Part shown: one piece after another, positions 1 through 9,248 of the stretch
Layout of the letters: each line of letters starts with the position of its first letter
Numbering within the stretch: the stretch's first letter is position 1
NCBI GenBank assembly: GCA_026413965.1
Contig: JAOAJY010000001.1
Coordinates: 1 to 53,334 of the forward strand
Reading direction: 5' to 3'
From: Microcaldota archaeon
GTDB taxonomy: Archaea > Micrarchaeota > Micrarchaeia > Anstonellales > Anstonellaceae
Length of the DNA stretch: 53,334 nucleotides
Made by a program: the position numbers and the translations under genes
Notes under the pieces: model-generated
What the model was told of the DNA's origin: nothing
The model's database searches: none
Seen by the model: only the letters and a program-made list of their open reading frames with translations

Positions 1-1
1 A

Positions 2-559
2 TGCATGGAAGCAGAATGGAAGAAAAACAAAAAAATTGTCACCACGGTCGCAACGAGCAGAGTAGTTGAGGAGGCATGCGCAGGATTTGGGGCAGAGACA
101 ATCTACACTAAAGTTGGTGCGCCGTACTTGGCAGAAAAGATTGCAGCGCTTGGAGAAAGCGCGGTTATTGGCGGCGAGGAAGTGGGAGGGATTATCTGGC
201 CAAAATTCTCGCTTGCAAAAGACGGAATATTTGCCGCAGCAAAAATGTGCGAAATTATATGCGAAAAAAGCCTCTCTGAACATCTTTCAGAGCTTCCAGT
301 TTACCACAATTCAAAGGAGAAAATAGAGGTTGCGCCTGAAAAAAAGAGGCTGTGCTTAGAGTCTGCCAAAAAACATGCCGAAGGCTCTGGCGGAAAGCTT
401 TGCCTGATAGACGGAGTGCGCGTTGATTTTGACGATTCGTGGGTAATTGTCAGAGCAAGCGGCACAGAGAATGCCATGCGGATTTTCGCTGAGGCAAAAA
501 GCAGGAAGAAAGCCGAGGAATTGGTAAGGGAGTATAAAGATGCCCTAAATGTTGCTTAA
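2..559 (+). CDS. Phosphohexomutase (phosphomannomutase/phosphoglucosamine mutase family), C-terminal part
   Basis: This is the 3' end of an alpha-D-phosphohexomutase; the frame is open from the window edge, so the N-terminus with the phosphoserine loop lies outside. The visible part has the sugar-binding loop GGEEVGG (family consensus GEESGG-like), followed by a DG-containing helix, and the C-terminal phosphate-binding loop RASGTEN. The usual motif is RxSGTEP, so the proline is replaced by asparagine. Enzymes of this family interconvert hexose 6-phosphate and 1-phosphate for nucleotide-sugar synthesis. That fits the sugar nucleotidyltransferase, epimerase and GlcNAc-1-P transferase downstream. 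Whether glucosamine, mannose or glucose is the substrate cannot be told from this fragment. The 3' end overlaps the convergent permease gene by 4 nt. Confidence 0.85.
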   Translation, partial: CMEAEWKKNKKIVTTVATSRVVEEACAGFGAETIYTKVGAPYLAEKIAALGESAVIGGEEVGGIIWPKFSLAKDGIFAAAKMCEIICEKSLSEHLSELPVYHNSKEKIEVAPEKKRLCLESAKKHAEGSGGKLCLIDGVRVDFDDSWVIVRASGTENAMRIFAEAKSRKKAEELVREYKDALNVA

Positions 560-1458
560 ATAAGCAGACCTAGCATAAAATCAAATCCTGCAAGAACCAA
601 GACAAAAAATAATGTGCTTATAATGATGGAATCTGCAACCAGCTTTGAATCTAGCTTGAATTTTTGGGCTATCACAAAATTTGTCACTGCAACCGGCATG
701 AGAGCCTCAAGGAATGATATTTCAAAAAGTTCTCCGCTAAGCCCGAAAATTGAAGAAACAGCTATGAAAATGACCGGAAAAACAAGCATCTTGAAAAAGC
801 AAACAAGAAAAAGTTTCGATGGAGGTGAGCTCAGAGACTTTCCGTAAAGGAAAGCCCCAATGGAAAAAAGGGCAAGCGGGGCAGTAGTGGAACCTATTGC
901 AGATATTGCCTTAATCAGAGCATCTGGCAGGCTAATGCCTGAAAAAGAGAATAATGCCCCAAGAATGCAACTTAGTATCAAAGTATTTGAGCTGATTTTG
1001 CCTTCACCTGCAGGCTTTCTGCGAGAAAAAAATGAAACAAGGGCAATTCCGATGCCAAACAAAAAAACATTGTACACAAAAGAGATAATGCTTGCCGTGG
1101 CAAGTGCCTCAGATCCGAAACGAAGCTCTATTAGGGGAAAGCCCAGATAAATGATATTTCCGAAAAATGAGGTTATGACCAAAAGAGCAGCTAGCTCTTG
1201 ATGCAAAATCTTCAGTTTCCATAAAGAAACGACTATCGAAATGCTAATAAGAATAGGGATGGCATTTGCAAGCACTAGCATCAGGTGCTCGATGCCTAGC
1301 CGCACTGAGTAAATTTTAGAGAAAATTAGAAAAGGCATGGAAATGTAGTATATGTAGTCATTTATTACTGGGTTCGCATTTTCTCCCAAGACATTGAAAA
1401 ATCTGGCCAAAAATCCTACGAGCATCACACCAAAGACAGGCAAAATTATGTCGAGCAT
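556..1458 (-). CDS. AEC (auxin efflux carrier) family permease
   Basis: Hydrophobic 300-residue protein with about ten predicted membrane segments. It opens with a short helix containing LPVFGVMLVGF, the typical start of AEC-family transporters, and continues with an N/P-rich first loop. The family exports small organic acids or amino-acid-like compounds; the substrate here is unknown. I chose ATG 1458 over an in-frame start 13 codons upstream because the family homology begins there and a TATA-like TTTATATT (about 1480-1487) sits 25 nt upstream, giving a leaderless mRNA. It is divergent from the nucleotidyltransferase and convergent with the mutase. Confidence 0.8.
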   Translation of the reverse strand: MLDIILPVFGVMLVGFLARFFNVLGENANPVINDYIYYISMPFLIFSKIYSVRLGIEHLMLVLANAIPILISISIVVSLWKLKILHQELAALLVITSFFGNIIYLGFPLIELRFGSEALATASIISFVYNVFLFGIGIALVSFFSRRKPAGEGKISSNTLILSCILGALFSFSGISLPDALIKAISAIGSTTAPLALFSIGAFLYGKSLSSPPSKLFLVCFFKMLVFPVIFIAVSSIFGLSGELFEISFLEALMPVAVTNFVIAQKFKLDSKLVADSIIISTLFFVLVLAGFDFMLGLLI

Positions 1459-1477
1459 GCCAGAAAAACGAGAAAAC

Positions 1478-1488
1478 CGTTTATATTG
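1478..1488 (-). promoter_or_regulatory. TATA box for the AEC permease
   Basis: AT-rich TATA-like box centred about 25 nt upstream of ATG 1458 on the minus strand. This spacing places the predicted transcription start at the start codon. Confidence 0.5.
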
Positions 1489-1539
1489 GTTTTGCAAACG
1501 TTTTTTAACAGCATATGAGGTAAAGATGGGGTTGATTTT

Positions 1540-2244
1540 GTGAAAGCAGTAGTTTTGTGCGGAGGCAAGGGCACAAGGCTGAGGCCATACACATATACGA
1601 TACCAAAGCCAATGCTTCCTTTAGGCAAAAAGCCGATACTGTCTTACGTTCTTGCCTCGCTGAAGTCCGCAGGCATCAAGGAAGCATATCTTACTGTAGG
1701 CTATCTTCATGAGCAAATCAAGGATTATTTTGGGGATGGCAAAAAGATAGGCATGAAGCTGTCCTACTCGGTTGAAACAGAAGAGCTTGGAACGGCAGGT
1801 TCTCTTTTGCCTCTCCAAGACAAGCTCAAAGAAAGCTTCATTGTCATGATGGGTGACCACTTTTCAAACCTGAACATAAAGGAGATGATCGCATTCCACA
1901 AAAAAAAGCAGGCGTTTGCGACAATCGCGCTGAACAGGAAGGGAGTGCCGCTGGAATACGGTGTTGCGGACTTGGAGGAAGAGAGAATAATAAGGTTCAG
2001 GGAAAAGCCAATCGTCCAAAATTTCGTCAATGCTGGAGTTTACATTTTTGAGCCTCAAATTTTCAATTACATACGGCCCAAGGAGGATTTTGCGACCCAT
2101 GTGTTTCCGCGCTTGCTTGAAAGCAAGCTGCCCGTCTATGGGTTTGTGTTTTCTGACTATTGGCTTGACATCGGAAGAACCACCGACTATGAGCAAATCA
2201 ACACATACATCAGCATAATCGAGCTGGTGAACAAGGCAAAATGA
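1540..2244 (+). CDS. NDP-sugar pyrophosphorylase (nucleotidyltransferase)
   Basis: 234-residue protein with the nucleotidyltransferase signature GGKGTRLRPYT near residue 8, then PKPML, a GDH motif in place of the usual GDN/GDG, a GVPLEYGV segment, EKP, and a C-terminal LDIGR. It lacks the C-terminal left-handed beta-helix of GlmU-type enzymes, so it is a short, catalytic-domain-only member of the glucose-1-phosphate thymidylyltransferase/mannose-1-phosphate guanylyltransferase group. It makes an activated sugar from NTP plus sugar-1-phosphate. GTG 1540 is the start, with a GGGGT Shine-Dalgarno-like stretch just upstream. Its 3' end overlaps the convergent membrane protein gene by 35 nt. Nucleotide and sugar specificity are not assignable by eye. 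Confidence 0.88.
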   Translation: MKAVVLCGGKGTRLRPYTYTIPKPMLPLGKKPILSYVLASLKSAGIKEAYLTVGYLHEQIKDYFGDGKKIGMKLSYSVETEELGTAGSLLPLQDKLKESFIVMMGDHFSNLNIKEMIAFHKKKQAFATIALNRKGVPLEYGVADLEEERIIRFREKPIVQNFVNAGVYIFEPQIFNYIRPKEDFATHVFPRLLESKLPVYGFVFSDYWLDIGRTTDYEQINTYISIIELVNKAK

Positions 2245-4378
2245 GAGATGAGGAAAAAAGCCAAAACAGAAGAGAAGCCAGCGAGACTGCCGCACCAGCT
2301 GCTTGTGCTAAGCTTGCCACATATTTCATCTCTACTTCCCCTTTGGCAAAAACCAGCATAAAGCCAGGAGAAGCCATGTAGATTGGAATCTCCATGCCTC
2401 CAATATAGGCTTTCCAGTTTGGATGAAAAGACTCTTTAATTAGAACAGGCGAAACGCTTTCAGATGAAACAGTGAACCTTATGGCGCCATTTTTGTACTC
2501 AAGAAGATTTACCTGCCCCACATCAAAAATAGGAATATCATGGCAGCTGAAAAAGTAAACGTGCTGGTTAGGCATATAAAACCATGTCCTTATGGCATCT
2601 TCCTTGCTTTGGTTGCAAATTGGAATAGCTTTTACAGCCTCAACCAAAGAAAAGTTCCCTACCCTATAGTGAAAAAAAGTCTTGTTTCCTGATTCAAAGA
2701 TGCCGTTCAGTCTGAACTCTTGGCGGAAATAATCTTTGTCCATATCTTTTTCTACAACCAAATCAGTAAGCCAAAGAAAATTTGAGCGGTCTTTCAACAA
2801 CTTCTGATTATTTAGAATTGGCGTTGCCTCCATAATTTGAATTCCGCCCCAATTGATCTTTTGTATGTTATCATTGAAAGAATAAATATGGCTGAAAGAA
2901 ATATGGGAAAGAGAAGCCTGCTCAACAAACAAACCTCCTAAAATAGGCTTTCTGCTCTGGAAAAAGTACTGAAAATCTGGGGAACGGGCATATGCCTTTT
3001 CTTGGGGGCAGAGCACTGCTGTCCGTCCGATGGTTTCTATCGGAAATGAAAGAATCCTGCTGTCTTCTTCAGGATGGCTGTATATGCGGAAATCCGGATG
3101 CAATATGATTGCAAGCGATATCAGAATGAAGAAAAAGGGGGCAGCTGCCTGGTTGATTGTCCTTTCTTTTGCAAGAATGGCAAGTTGGTCTAAAAGCTTT
3201 GGCAACGCTAGGCCAGCTGCGCCTGCTGAAAAGAAAAACAAAACCGTGTCAAATCTTACTATATGAATAAAAAGATTCTCAATATTGTGGGAACTGAGAG
3301 ACAAAAATATAACCGCCAATAGCGATGCAAAATATGCTGCAAGCATGCAAAAAAACAAAAGAGGGAATTTTCTTTCGCCTGACAAAAGAAGGATGGATAT
3401 GGATAAGCCTGCCAGCATAAAAGCAAAATCCTGCAAAGAAAGGCCAGTTGGATAAAAAAACCGCTGCTGGAAGAACATCGCCATCACAAAAATCCCAAAT
3501 ACGGCTGCCGCTCCTATCGTGTCAAATTTCTTCATCTTTGAGAAGAGAATGAGAAAAATCATGCATGAAAGAAGACCTAAAATGCAATAAGAGACGCTAT
3601 AAAGGAATTTTTGCCCAAGGCCATAGAAAACTGGGGATATTGCAGAAGAGCCGTGCCACAGCAGATTTTGAAGGAATGAAAAAAGCCAAAATGCGGACAA
3701 GCCAAGCCCAAGAATTAAAGTTTCGGATAATCTTCGCACTTCATTCCAAGAAAATCCATTTTGAAGCAATGCGAAAATAAAAAAGCCAAAGAAAGAAACT
3801 GCAAGATTGAAAGCTGAAATTATATTAGCCAGGATTACGATGGAAAAAAATAAAGCAGAAAGTTTTGGGGACTTTGGATAAAACGATAATGCTGCAAAAA
3901 AGAAAGGCAAAGAAAGGAAGTTTGAAAAAGACCCGATAAAAAAAGCGCTGTAGAGAGTTGCGCTGTTGCTGTAATTGAAAGTTGCCATCAACAGGCAAAC
4001 GAAAAATGAAGCCCACCCGGAGCGTTCATTTGAATATCCAAAACTTCGCAAGAATTCATAGAAAATCACAGGTATTGCCAACACAGAAATAATGGTCAGC
4101 AGCTTGATAGAGGTTGAGAAATCAAGGAAAAAAGAGAAAAAAGAGGCTAGGATTTTTGATAATGGAGGATATGAATCAATAGGAAAGCCTAAAAGAAAAA
4201 ACGAGTTCCAACCATAAATTCCAGGGAAGACGTTTTCCTTAAATGCGATAGCCTCTGCAAGATGCCCTGGAGAGTCCCAAGAAAGAAGGCGCGAATGAGA
4301 CCAATAAGAAAAAGAACAAAAAAGAATAAGCAAAAGCCCGAAAGCCAAACTCATAGGGATTTTGCCCACGGCAATCAT
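2210..4378 (-). CDS. Large polytopic membrane protein with extracytoplasmic C-terminal domain (GT-C-like)
   Basis: 722-residue protein with roughly eleven membrane helices over residues 1-430, a hydrophilic region of about 250 residues, and a final membrane helix. An acidic residue sits in the first extracytoplasmic loop (WDSPGHL, near residue 35), as in GT-C glycosyltransferases and the membrane family annotated as PTPS-related. It may therefore transfer or flip lipid-linked sugars, but no diagnostic catalytic motif is complete, so the function is open. Its ATG overlaps the stop of the epimerase gene (ATGA), so they are translationally coupled as the last gene of the minus-strand glycan operon. 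The 3' end runs 35 nt into the convergent nucleotidyltransferase gene. Confidence 0.7.
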   Translation of the reverse strand: MIAVGKIPMSLAFGLLLILFCSFSYWSHSRLLSWDSPGHLAEAIAFKENVFPGIYGWNSFFLLGFPIDSYPPLSKILASFFSFFLDFSTSIKLLTIISVLAIPVIFYEFLRSFGYSNERSGWASFFVCLLMATFNYSNSATLYSAFFIGSFSNFLSLPFFFAALSFYPKSPKLSALFFSIVILANIISAFNLAVSFFGFFIFALLQNGFSWNEVRRLSETLILGLGLSAFWLFSFLQNLLWHGSSAISPVFYGLGQKFLYSVSYCILGLLSCMIFLILFSKMKKFDTIGAAAVFGIFVMAMFFQQRFFYPTGLSLQDFAFMLAGLSISILLLSGERKFPLLFFCMLAAYFASLLAVIFLSLSSHNIENLFIHIVRFDTVLFFFSAGAAGLALPKLLDQLAILAKERTINQAAAPFFFILISLAIILHPDFRIYSHPEEDSRILSFPIETIGRTAVLCPQEKAYARSPDFQYFFQSRKPILGGLFVEQASLSHISFSHIYSFNDNIQKINWGGIQIMEATPILNNQKLLKDRSNFLWLTDLVVEKDMDKDYFRQEFRLNGIFESGNKTFFHYRVGNFSLVEAVKAIPICNQSKEDAIRTWFYMPNQHVYFFSCHDIPIFDVGQVNLLEYKNGAIRFTVSSESVSPVLIKESFHPNWKAYIGGMEIPIYMASPGFMLVFAKGEVEMKYVASLAQAAGAAVSLASLLFWLFSSSLILPCSPARLC

Positions 4379-5265
4379 TCTGAAAGCAGCTCCTTTAAGC
4401 CTTGCTCAAGCGGGATTTTTGGAGAATAGCCAAGCGACTTTCTTGCCAGCGATATGTCTGCGCAGCTGTGCTGAATATCGCCTTTGCGGGCAGGCAGGAA
4501 TTTTGGGAGAAGCTCTTTTCCGGATATGGCGCGCATTTTCTCAAACAAACCGATGATTGAGGTTTGCTTTCCTGAGCCTATGTTTATGGGAGAGCCATTG
4601 GGCTGAAGCTCCAATGCCCTAAGGAACGCTTCAGCCACATCATCCACATGCACAAAATCCCTAGTCTGCTTACCATCGCCGTAGATCAGCGGCTGCGAAT
4701 TTGACTTGAAAGCCTCTGCGAACTTGGCTATCACTCCTGAATACGGGCTTTGGGCGGACTGGCCTCTGCCAAAGACATTGAAAAGCCGCAAGGCAAAATT
4801 CTCCATCCCGTAAATTTGGTTGTAGGATATGACATACCGCTCTGCTGAAAGCTTGGACAGGCCATATGGGGATAGCGGCTCTGTTGGATGGCTTTCGGCA
4901 ATTGGCAGGGTTTTTGGGTTACCGTAAACTGCTGCTGAGGAGGCAAAAACCACTTTTTTTATCCCTCTTCTTCGCGCGGCTTCAAGCACGTTGATTGTGC
5001 CTTGGGCGTTCACTTGGAAGTCTGCATAAGGGTCAGATACAGAGGCTTGCACATCCACCAAAGCCGCAAGATGGATTACTGCCTCTGCCTTCTCAAAAAG
5101 CCTCTGCAAGCGAAGTATGTCCAGAACTGAAGCGCGCACGAATTCCGCCTCAGCCTCGGCTTTGGGCGGCGCTATGTCCAATATTTGGACTTTGTAGCCG
5201 CTTTCGGACAAAAGCGAGCAAAGGTGCGAGCCTATGAAGCCTGATCCTCCGGTTACGACTATCAT
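4375..5265 (-). CDS. NAD-dependent sugar epimerase/dehydratase (UDP-glucose 4-epimerase-like)
   Basis: 296-residue extended short-chain dehydrogenase. The Rossmann motif TGGSGFIGSH starts at residue 5. It is followed by HLAA, the SSAAVYG strand with the catalytic serine, and the YGLSK active-site Tyr-x-x-x-Lys. GDGKQTRDFVHVDDVA is the typical motif of the GalE/RmlB/UDP-glucuronate epimerase group. It changes the sugar moiety of a nucleotide sugar, probably UDP-linked. Neighbours are a GlcNAc-1-P transferase upstream and a membrane protein downstream, which points to surface or N-glycan precursor synthesis. Substrate is not determined. Confidence 0.88.
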   Translation of the reverse strand: MIVVTGGSGFIGSHLCSLLSESGYKVQILDIAPPKAEAEAEFVRASVLDILRLQRLFEKAEAVIHLAALVDVQASVSDPYADFQVNAQGTINVLEAARRRGIKKVVFASSAAVYGNPKTLPIAESHPTEPLSPYGLSKLSAERYVISYNQIYGMENFALRLFNVFGRGQSAQSPYSGVIAKFAEAFKSNSQPLIYGDGKQTRDFVHVDDVAEAFLRALELQPNGSPINIGSGKQTSIIGLFEKMRAISGKELLPKFLPARKGDIQHSCADISLARKSLGYSPKIPLEQGLKELLSE

Positions 5266-5281
5266 CCAATCGCCATATTCA

Positions 5282-6262
5282 TTAAAGCAGCCTTGCGTAT
5301 AATACTATCGCCAAAAGGCCGAAGAAGGCCTCCGCAGCGATGAAAAACGCCACCAGCTTCTGCTCAGATATCCCGCCTGAAATTTTCATTACAGCCTGCG
5401 CAAGCCCTCGGACTTTTCCCTCAACAGGGTAAAGCTTCCCTTCCCTCAGCTCGCCCCACCACTTTGTGGATGGAAAGCGGTTGTAGGCTTTTATGGCAAA
5501 GTCCAAAAGGTAAGGCAGGACAAGGATTGCGCCCACAGATTCCATATTGCCTATTATCACAGCAGAGGCAAGGGTGGCGCCTATAGCAAGAGTCCCTATG
5601 TCCCCCATGAAAACCTTTGCAGGATACCAGCTGTATCGCAAGAAAGCCAGCAGCGCGCCAAGCATGGATGCGCAAAGAAGAGCCATCTCGACAGAGCCCG
5701 CTGAAATTGCAACCAGCAGGGCAGAGGCGAACATCACCGAGCCCATTCCAGCCTCCATGCCGTTGAACCCGGCAAGCATATTGGTGAGGTTTGAGGCGAC
5801 TGTCACCCCAAGCGGAATGAGGAGGAATATGTAAAGAAACCCGAAATCCACCAGGCCTATTATAGGCAGGGATATTGCGGTGCTTCCTGCCGCGCTCACC
5901 GCCACAAGAGGGAGAGAGGCAACCATGGGCAGCACAGTCTTCACGTCCTTGCGCATGTCAAAAAGGTCGTCAAAAGTGCCTATAAGCGCAATTATGGTTA
6001 TTGTGAGCATGGCGGCAAGCATCTCGACAAGCGCGAATTGGTAGCCAAAAAAAGTCCTAAGCCCGATGGCAAAAAGCAGTGAGCCTATCACGCCCATGAT
6101 GACCGCAAGACCTCCCATCTCAGGAACCTCGGGCTTTCCTTCCTTGTTGACATCTTTGCCCACTATGCCTGAGGCTGCAAGCTTTCGTATCAGGAAAGGC
6201 AGGGAAAAGAAAGTTATGGAAAGAGAGGATGCGAAAACCAAAAACAGCATGAGGAGGTCCAT
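5282..6262 (-). CDS. Glycosyltransferase family 4 / MraY-like phospho-GlcNAc transferase (ALG7-type)
   Basis: 326-residue membrane protein with about ten helices. Family hallmarks are the GGLAV segment near residue 50, the FDDLFDMRKD metal-binding loop, the NMLAGFNGMEAG loop, and VFMGDIG, the conserved phosphate/metal motif of polyprenyl-phosphate GlcNAc-1-P transferases. It transfers GlcNAc-1-phosphate (or a similar sugar phosphate) from a UDP-sugar to dolichyl phosphate, the first step of archaeal N-glycosylation. The S-layer protein at 35.8 kb is a likely downstream acceptor, though this is inference. It follows the GT-C-like gene almost without gap, consistent with one operon. Confidence 0.9.
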   Translation of the reverse strand: MDLLMLFLVFASSLSITFFSLPFLIRKLAASGIVGKDVNKEGKPEVPEMGGLAVIMGVIGSLLFAIGLRTFFGYQFALVEMLAAMLTITIIALIGTFDDLFDMRKDVKTVLPMVASLPLVAVSAAGSTAISLPIIGLVDFGFLYIFLLIPLGVTVASNLTNMLAGFNGMEAGMGSVMFASALLVAISAGSVEMALLCASMLGALLAFLRYSWYPAKVFMGDIGTLAIGATLASAVIIGNMESVGAILVLPYLLDFAIKAYNRFPSTKWWGELREGKLYPVEGKVRGLAQAVMKISGGISEQKLVAFFIAAEAFFGLLAIVLYARLL

Positions 6263-7966
6263 TCAATCCACCTTGAAAACCGAAGCTTGCCCAAAGTCCT
6301 TCAAATGGGAAAGCCTGGTTTTGTTGGAATAAACCCTGGCTATGCTGGGCATGGGCGCGCCTTCATCGACCCAAAGAAGAAGGCTTTGCATTTGCGGTGC
6401 TTTCTTTAGAGGAACGAGGCGGGAGAGCGGGGCTGTGCCGTATTGGTTTCCGGAGGAGTCAAGAAGGATGCCGTCCGATAGCGCGAAATTCCCGTCCGCA
6501 TCAAGCTCCCTTGCAACAAGCACCCCGTCGCCGGATGAGTAGATTGAGAACACTTTCCCTCCGGCTTCAACGTCCCTCAAATGCCTCAAAGGCACAAAAT
6601 CAGGCTTCCTTGGTGCAAATTGCCCGGAGTATATCTGCCTCAATGAAAGCACGGCAAAGCTTCCGCTTTCAAGCTCTCCTGACCCTAAGTAAATATAGCT
6701 TGAGAAAGCAGACTGGTTGCCAAGCTTGGCATGCGGAAGGTAAAAGCGGACAGCGTCGCTTGAGCCAAGCGCATACACTTGGCTCGCGCCCTGCGACTCC
6801 ATGAAAGACAGAGCTTTGGCCATGTCGCTGTCAAAATACCTTTCAGCCGCCTGCTCAGAGGAAGCCATAAGTATTGCGCTGAAAGCCGTGGATGCGAAAA
6901 GGAAAGCGAAAAAGGCGGCTGAAATGACCCTGTTGGAATAATCATAAAAGTGCATAAGAAGAGGCGCAAGGGAGCCGCCCAGAAGCCCGATTGCAGCAGC
7001 CCTGGAAAAGCCAGCCAATCCCAAAGCCAAGCCGAAGACGGAAACAAAGCCCAAGGCAAATGAGCCAAAAAGCTTGGCTGGCTTGGGAATATCCTGCCTG
7101 GCAAGAGCGGATGCTCCTTCCGCAGCAGAAAAAGCCAAGGTCGCGCCTGCTGCGACAGGGCTGAAGCCTGAAAGCACAAAGCCAAGCAGAGAAGAAAGGA
7201 AAGAGCGCGGGCTTGACATTCCGAAGAAATAAAGCACAGCAGAGCAGGCGGCAAGCGAAAAGAGAGCAAAGAACTGCTGCAGCGATGAGGAAATGCTTGA
7301 GGCGCTGAAGCTCATCTTTGAGAAGGTGGGGGAAAGAAAAGAAGCTGCAAGGCAGGCTAAGGCAAGAAGGATGATTGGCATGGCTTTCTGCCGCTCAGAT
7401 AGGGCAGATGAAGCTGAGACTGCGGCAGCCGCAAGCCCAAGCTCAAATGACAGATATCCTGAAATTGCGGCAAAAATTGCTGATGGCAAAAGCAAAGCCT
7501 GCTGATTCTTGGAGAAGGCAAGCAGGGCAAGGAAAGCAGAAAACGGAAGAATGGCAAGCTGCAGGCTTCCATAATAGCCGGGGAGGAAATCCTGCGCAGA
7601 AAGAGGCAGGCACAAAAGAAGCGGAATGAGGGCGGAAATGGCCCTTGCAAAGCCAGCTCCCCTCAAAGCAAGAAAAAGAAGGATAGAAGAAAAAGCCAAA
7701 ACCGCTGGAGAAAGCAGAAGCAACGCATTATTTATTGCTTGAGAAGAATTGGCTGGAAGGCCGGCTAGAGAGGCATAAAGCATGACAAAATATGAGGCGA
7801 ATTGTATATGCATAGGCGAAGGGCTGCCCTCCAAAGCATTCCTAATTGATATGGCTTGGAGGAATTCCGGAAGAGTGGATTGGTTCTGCATCTGCCCAAG
7901 CCCTATGCATGCTGCGAAAATCAAAGCCGCTGCAAGAGCGTCTTTTGCGCCAAGCTTTTTCTCCAT
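6263..7966 (-). CDS. Polytopic membrane protein, GT-C-like, function unknown
   Basis: 567-residue protein with about a dozen membrane helices over residues 10-375, then a hydrophilic C-terminal domain of about 190 residues. It is rich in Ala, Ser and Leu. Topology and position between HMG-CoA reductase and the GlcNAc-1-P transferase suggest a lipid-linked sugar transferase or oligosaccharide-handling protein. No WWDYG motif of oligosaccharyltransferase AglB is visible, so AglB is not supported. It starts one base after the stop of the reductase gene, so it is very likely cotranscribed. Confidence 0.65.
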   Translation of the reverse strand: MEKKLGAKDALAAALIFAACIGLGQMQNQSTLPEFLQAISIRNALEGSPSPMHIQFASYFVMLYASLAGLPANSSQAINNALLLLSPAVLAFSSILLFLALRGAGFARAISALIPLLLCLPLSAQDFLPGYYGSLQLAILPFSAFLALLAFSKNQQALLLPSAIFAAISGYLSFELGLAAAAVSASSALSERQKAMPIILLALACLAASFLSPTFSKMSFSASSISSSLQQFFALFSLAACSAVLYFFGMSSPRSFLSSLLGFVLSGFSPVAAGATLAFSAAEGASALARQDIPKPAKLFGSFALGFVSVFGLALGLAGFSRAAAIGLLGGSLAPLLMHFYDYSNRVISAAFFAFLFASTAFSAILMASSEQAAERYFDSDMAKALSFMESQGASQVYALGSSDAVRFYLPHAKLGNQSAFSSYIYLGSGELESGSFAVLSLRQIYSGQFAPRKPDFVPLRHLRDVEAGGKVFSIYSSGDGVLVARELDADGNFALSDGILLDSSGNQYGTAPLSRLVPLKKAPQMQSLLLWVDEGAPMPSIARVYSNKTRLSHLKDFGQASVFKVD

Positions 7967-9238
7967 TCAACCTTCCCCTCTAAGATTTTTGAGCAGTTCA
8001 GATGCTTTTGAGGATGAAATATTCTTTTCGCTTATCATCTGCTGGGCAACCAAGTCTATCTCATTGCCCACGGCGCCTGCTGAAATCGCCAGGTTCCTCG
8101 CATGAAGCTCCATATGCCCCCTTTGTATCCCCTCCCCTGCAAGCGCGCGCAAGGCTGCGAAATTTTGCGCCAGCCCAACCGATGCCATCACGCAGGAAAG
8201 CTCTGCTGCGCTTTTGACTCCAAGAATGGAAAGGGCGATTTTTGCCGAGGGCAGCGAGCGTATCGCCCCGCCCACTATCCCGACTGCCAAAGGAAGCTCA
8301 ATCTCCCCCCGCAAGTCTCCATTCGGAAGCTTGGAGTATATGGTAAGAGAGGAATATCTTCCCCCAAAAGCCGCAAACGCATGCGCTCCTGCCTCAACCG
8401 CCCGCCAGTCATTGCCTGTAGCGACTGCGATTGCATCAATGCCGTTCATTATCCCCTTGTTGTGGGTTGCTGCCCTGAAAATATCCGCCTCTGCGAAAGC
8501 CCAGGCGTCCAGTATCCCTTCCACTGCTTCCTCTCCGCCTATGCTCTCCTTTTTCCATACCGCAGAGGCGCGCGCCATCCTCATGACCGCCAGGTTTGAA
8601 AGTATCCTCAGCCTCGCCTTGGCTCCTGCTATCTCAGAAACCTTTGGCGCAACTCCTTCAAGAATGGTGTTTATGGTGTTGGCTCCCATGGAGTCCCGAA
8701 CATCTATGTGAAACTCAGCAATTGCCATGTCGCCCCTCTTTGTGGAAATCTTCCTTGCAGAAAACCCGCGCAGCCCTCCGCCGTATTTTTCTATGCCTTG
8801 GGCAAAGCTGCGCGCATGGGCAATTATTTCCTCTTTTGAGCTTTCAAGCCGCCTGGCTGCATCATCAGCATCAGCCCCAACCAGCTGAATCTGCCCTATC
8901 ATGATTGGGGGGTCTGCGCTTGCGCTGAATCCCCCGGTGTCCCTGCACAGCTTTGCCGCGAAGCTTGCCGCAGCAACAACTGATGGCTCCTCAATTGCCA
9001 TGGGGACAAGATAGTCTTTGCCGTTGATGGTGAAATTGGTGGCTATGCAGAATGGGAGGGAGTGCAGGCTTATGGCATTCTCTGCCATCCTGTCAGCAAT
9101 CTCAAAGTCAAGCGGCATGCCTTCCTCAAGCGAGGCTTTGGCTTCATCTGAAAGCCCGGAAAATTCAGCCACTTTTGCTATCCTTTCTTTTCGGCTCAGC
9201 TTGTAAAAGCCTGAAATCGCAGAGGTTTTCTTGTCCAT
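7967..9238 (-). CDS. mvaA: Hydroxymethylglutaryl-CoA reductase, class II
   Basis: 423-residue class II HMG-CoA reductase. It shows EEPSVVAAAS with the catalytic glutamate, DSMGAN, NKGIMNGIDA with the catalytic lysine, TGNDWRAVEAGAHA with the catalytic aspartate, and a C-terminal HMELHARNLA with the catalytic histidine. It reduces HMG-CoA to mevalonate, the precursor of archaeal isoprenoid lipids. The class II form is the one typical of bacteria and some archaea, and differs from the class I enzyme of most archaea. ATG 9238 is preferred over a start 11 codons upstream, which would overlap the end of speB. Downstream membrane genes follow at once. Confidence 0.93.
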   Translation of the reverse strand: MDKKTSAISGFYKLSRKERIAKVAEFSGLSDEAKASLEEGMPLDFEIADRMAENAISLHSLPFCIATNFTINGKDYLVPMAIEEPSVVAAASFAAKLCRDTGGFSASADPPIMIGQIQLVGADADDAARRLESSKEEIIAHARSFAQGIEKYGGGLRGFSARKISTKRGDMAIAEFHIDVRDSMGANTINTILEGVAPKVSEIAGAKARLRILSNLAVMRMARASAVWKKESIGGEEAVEGILDAWAFAEADIFRAATHNKGIMNGIDAIAVATGNDWRAVEAGAHAFAAFGGRYSSLTIYSKLPNGDLRGEIELPLAVGIVGGAIRSLPSAKIALSILGVKSAAELSCVMASVGLAQNFAALRALAGEGIQRGHMELHARNLAISAGAVGNEIDLVAQQMISEKNISSSKASELLKNLRGEG

Positions 9239-9248
9239 GCCAATCAGC

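Noticed and set aside
6263-7966. AglB oligosaccharyltransferase
   Set aside because: Topology is similar but no WWDYG motif is seen in the C-terminal domain.
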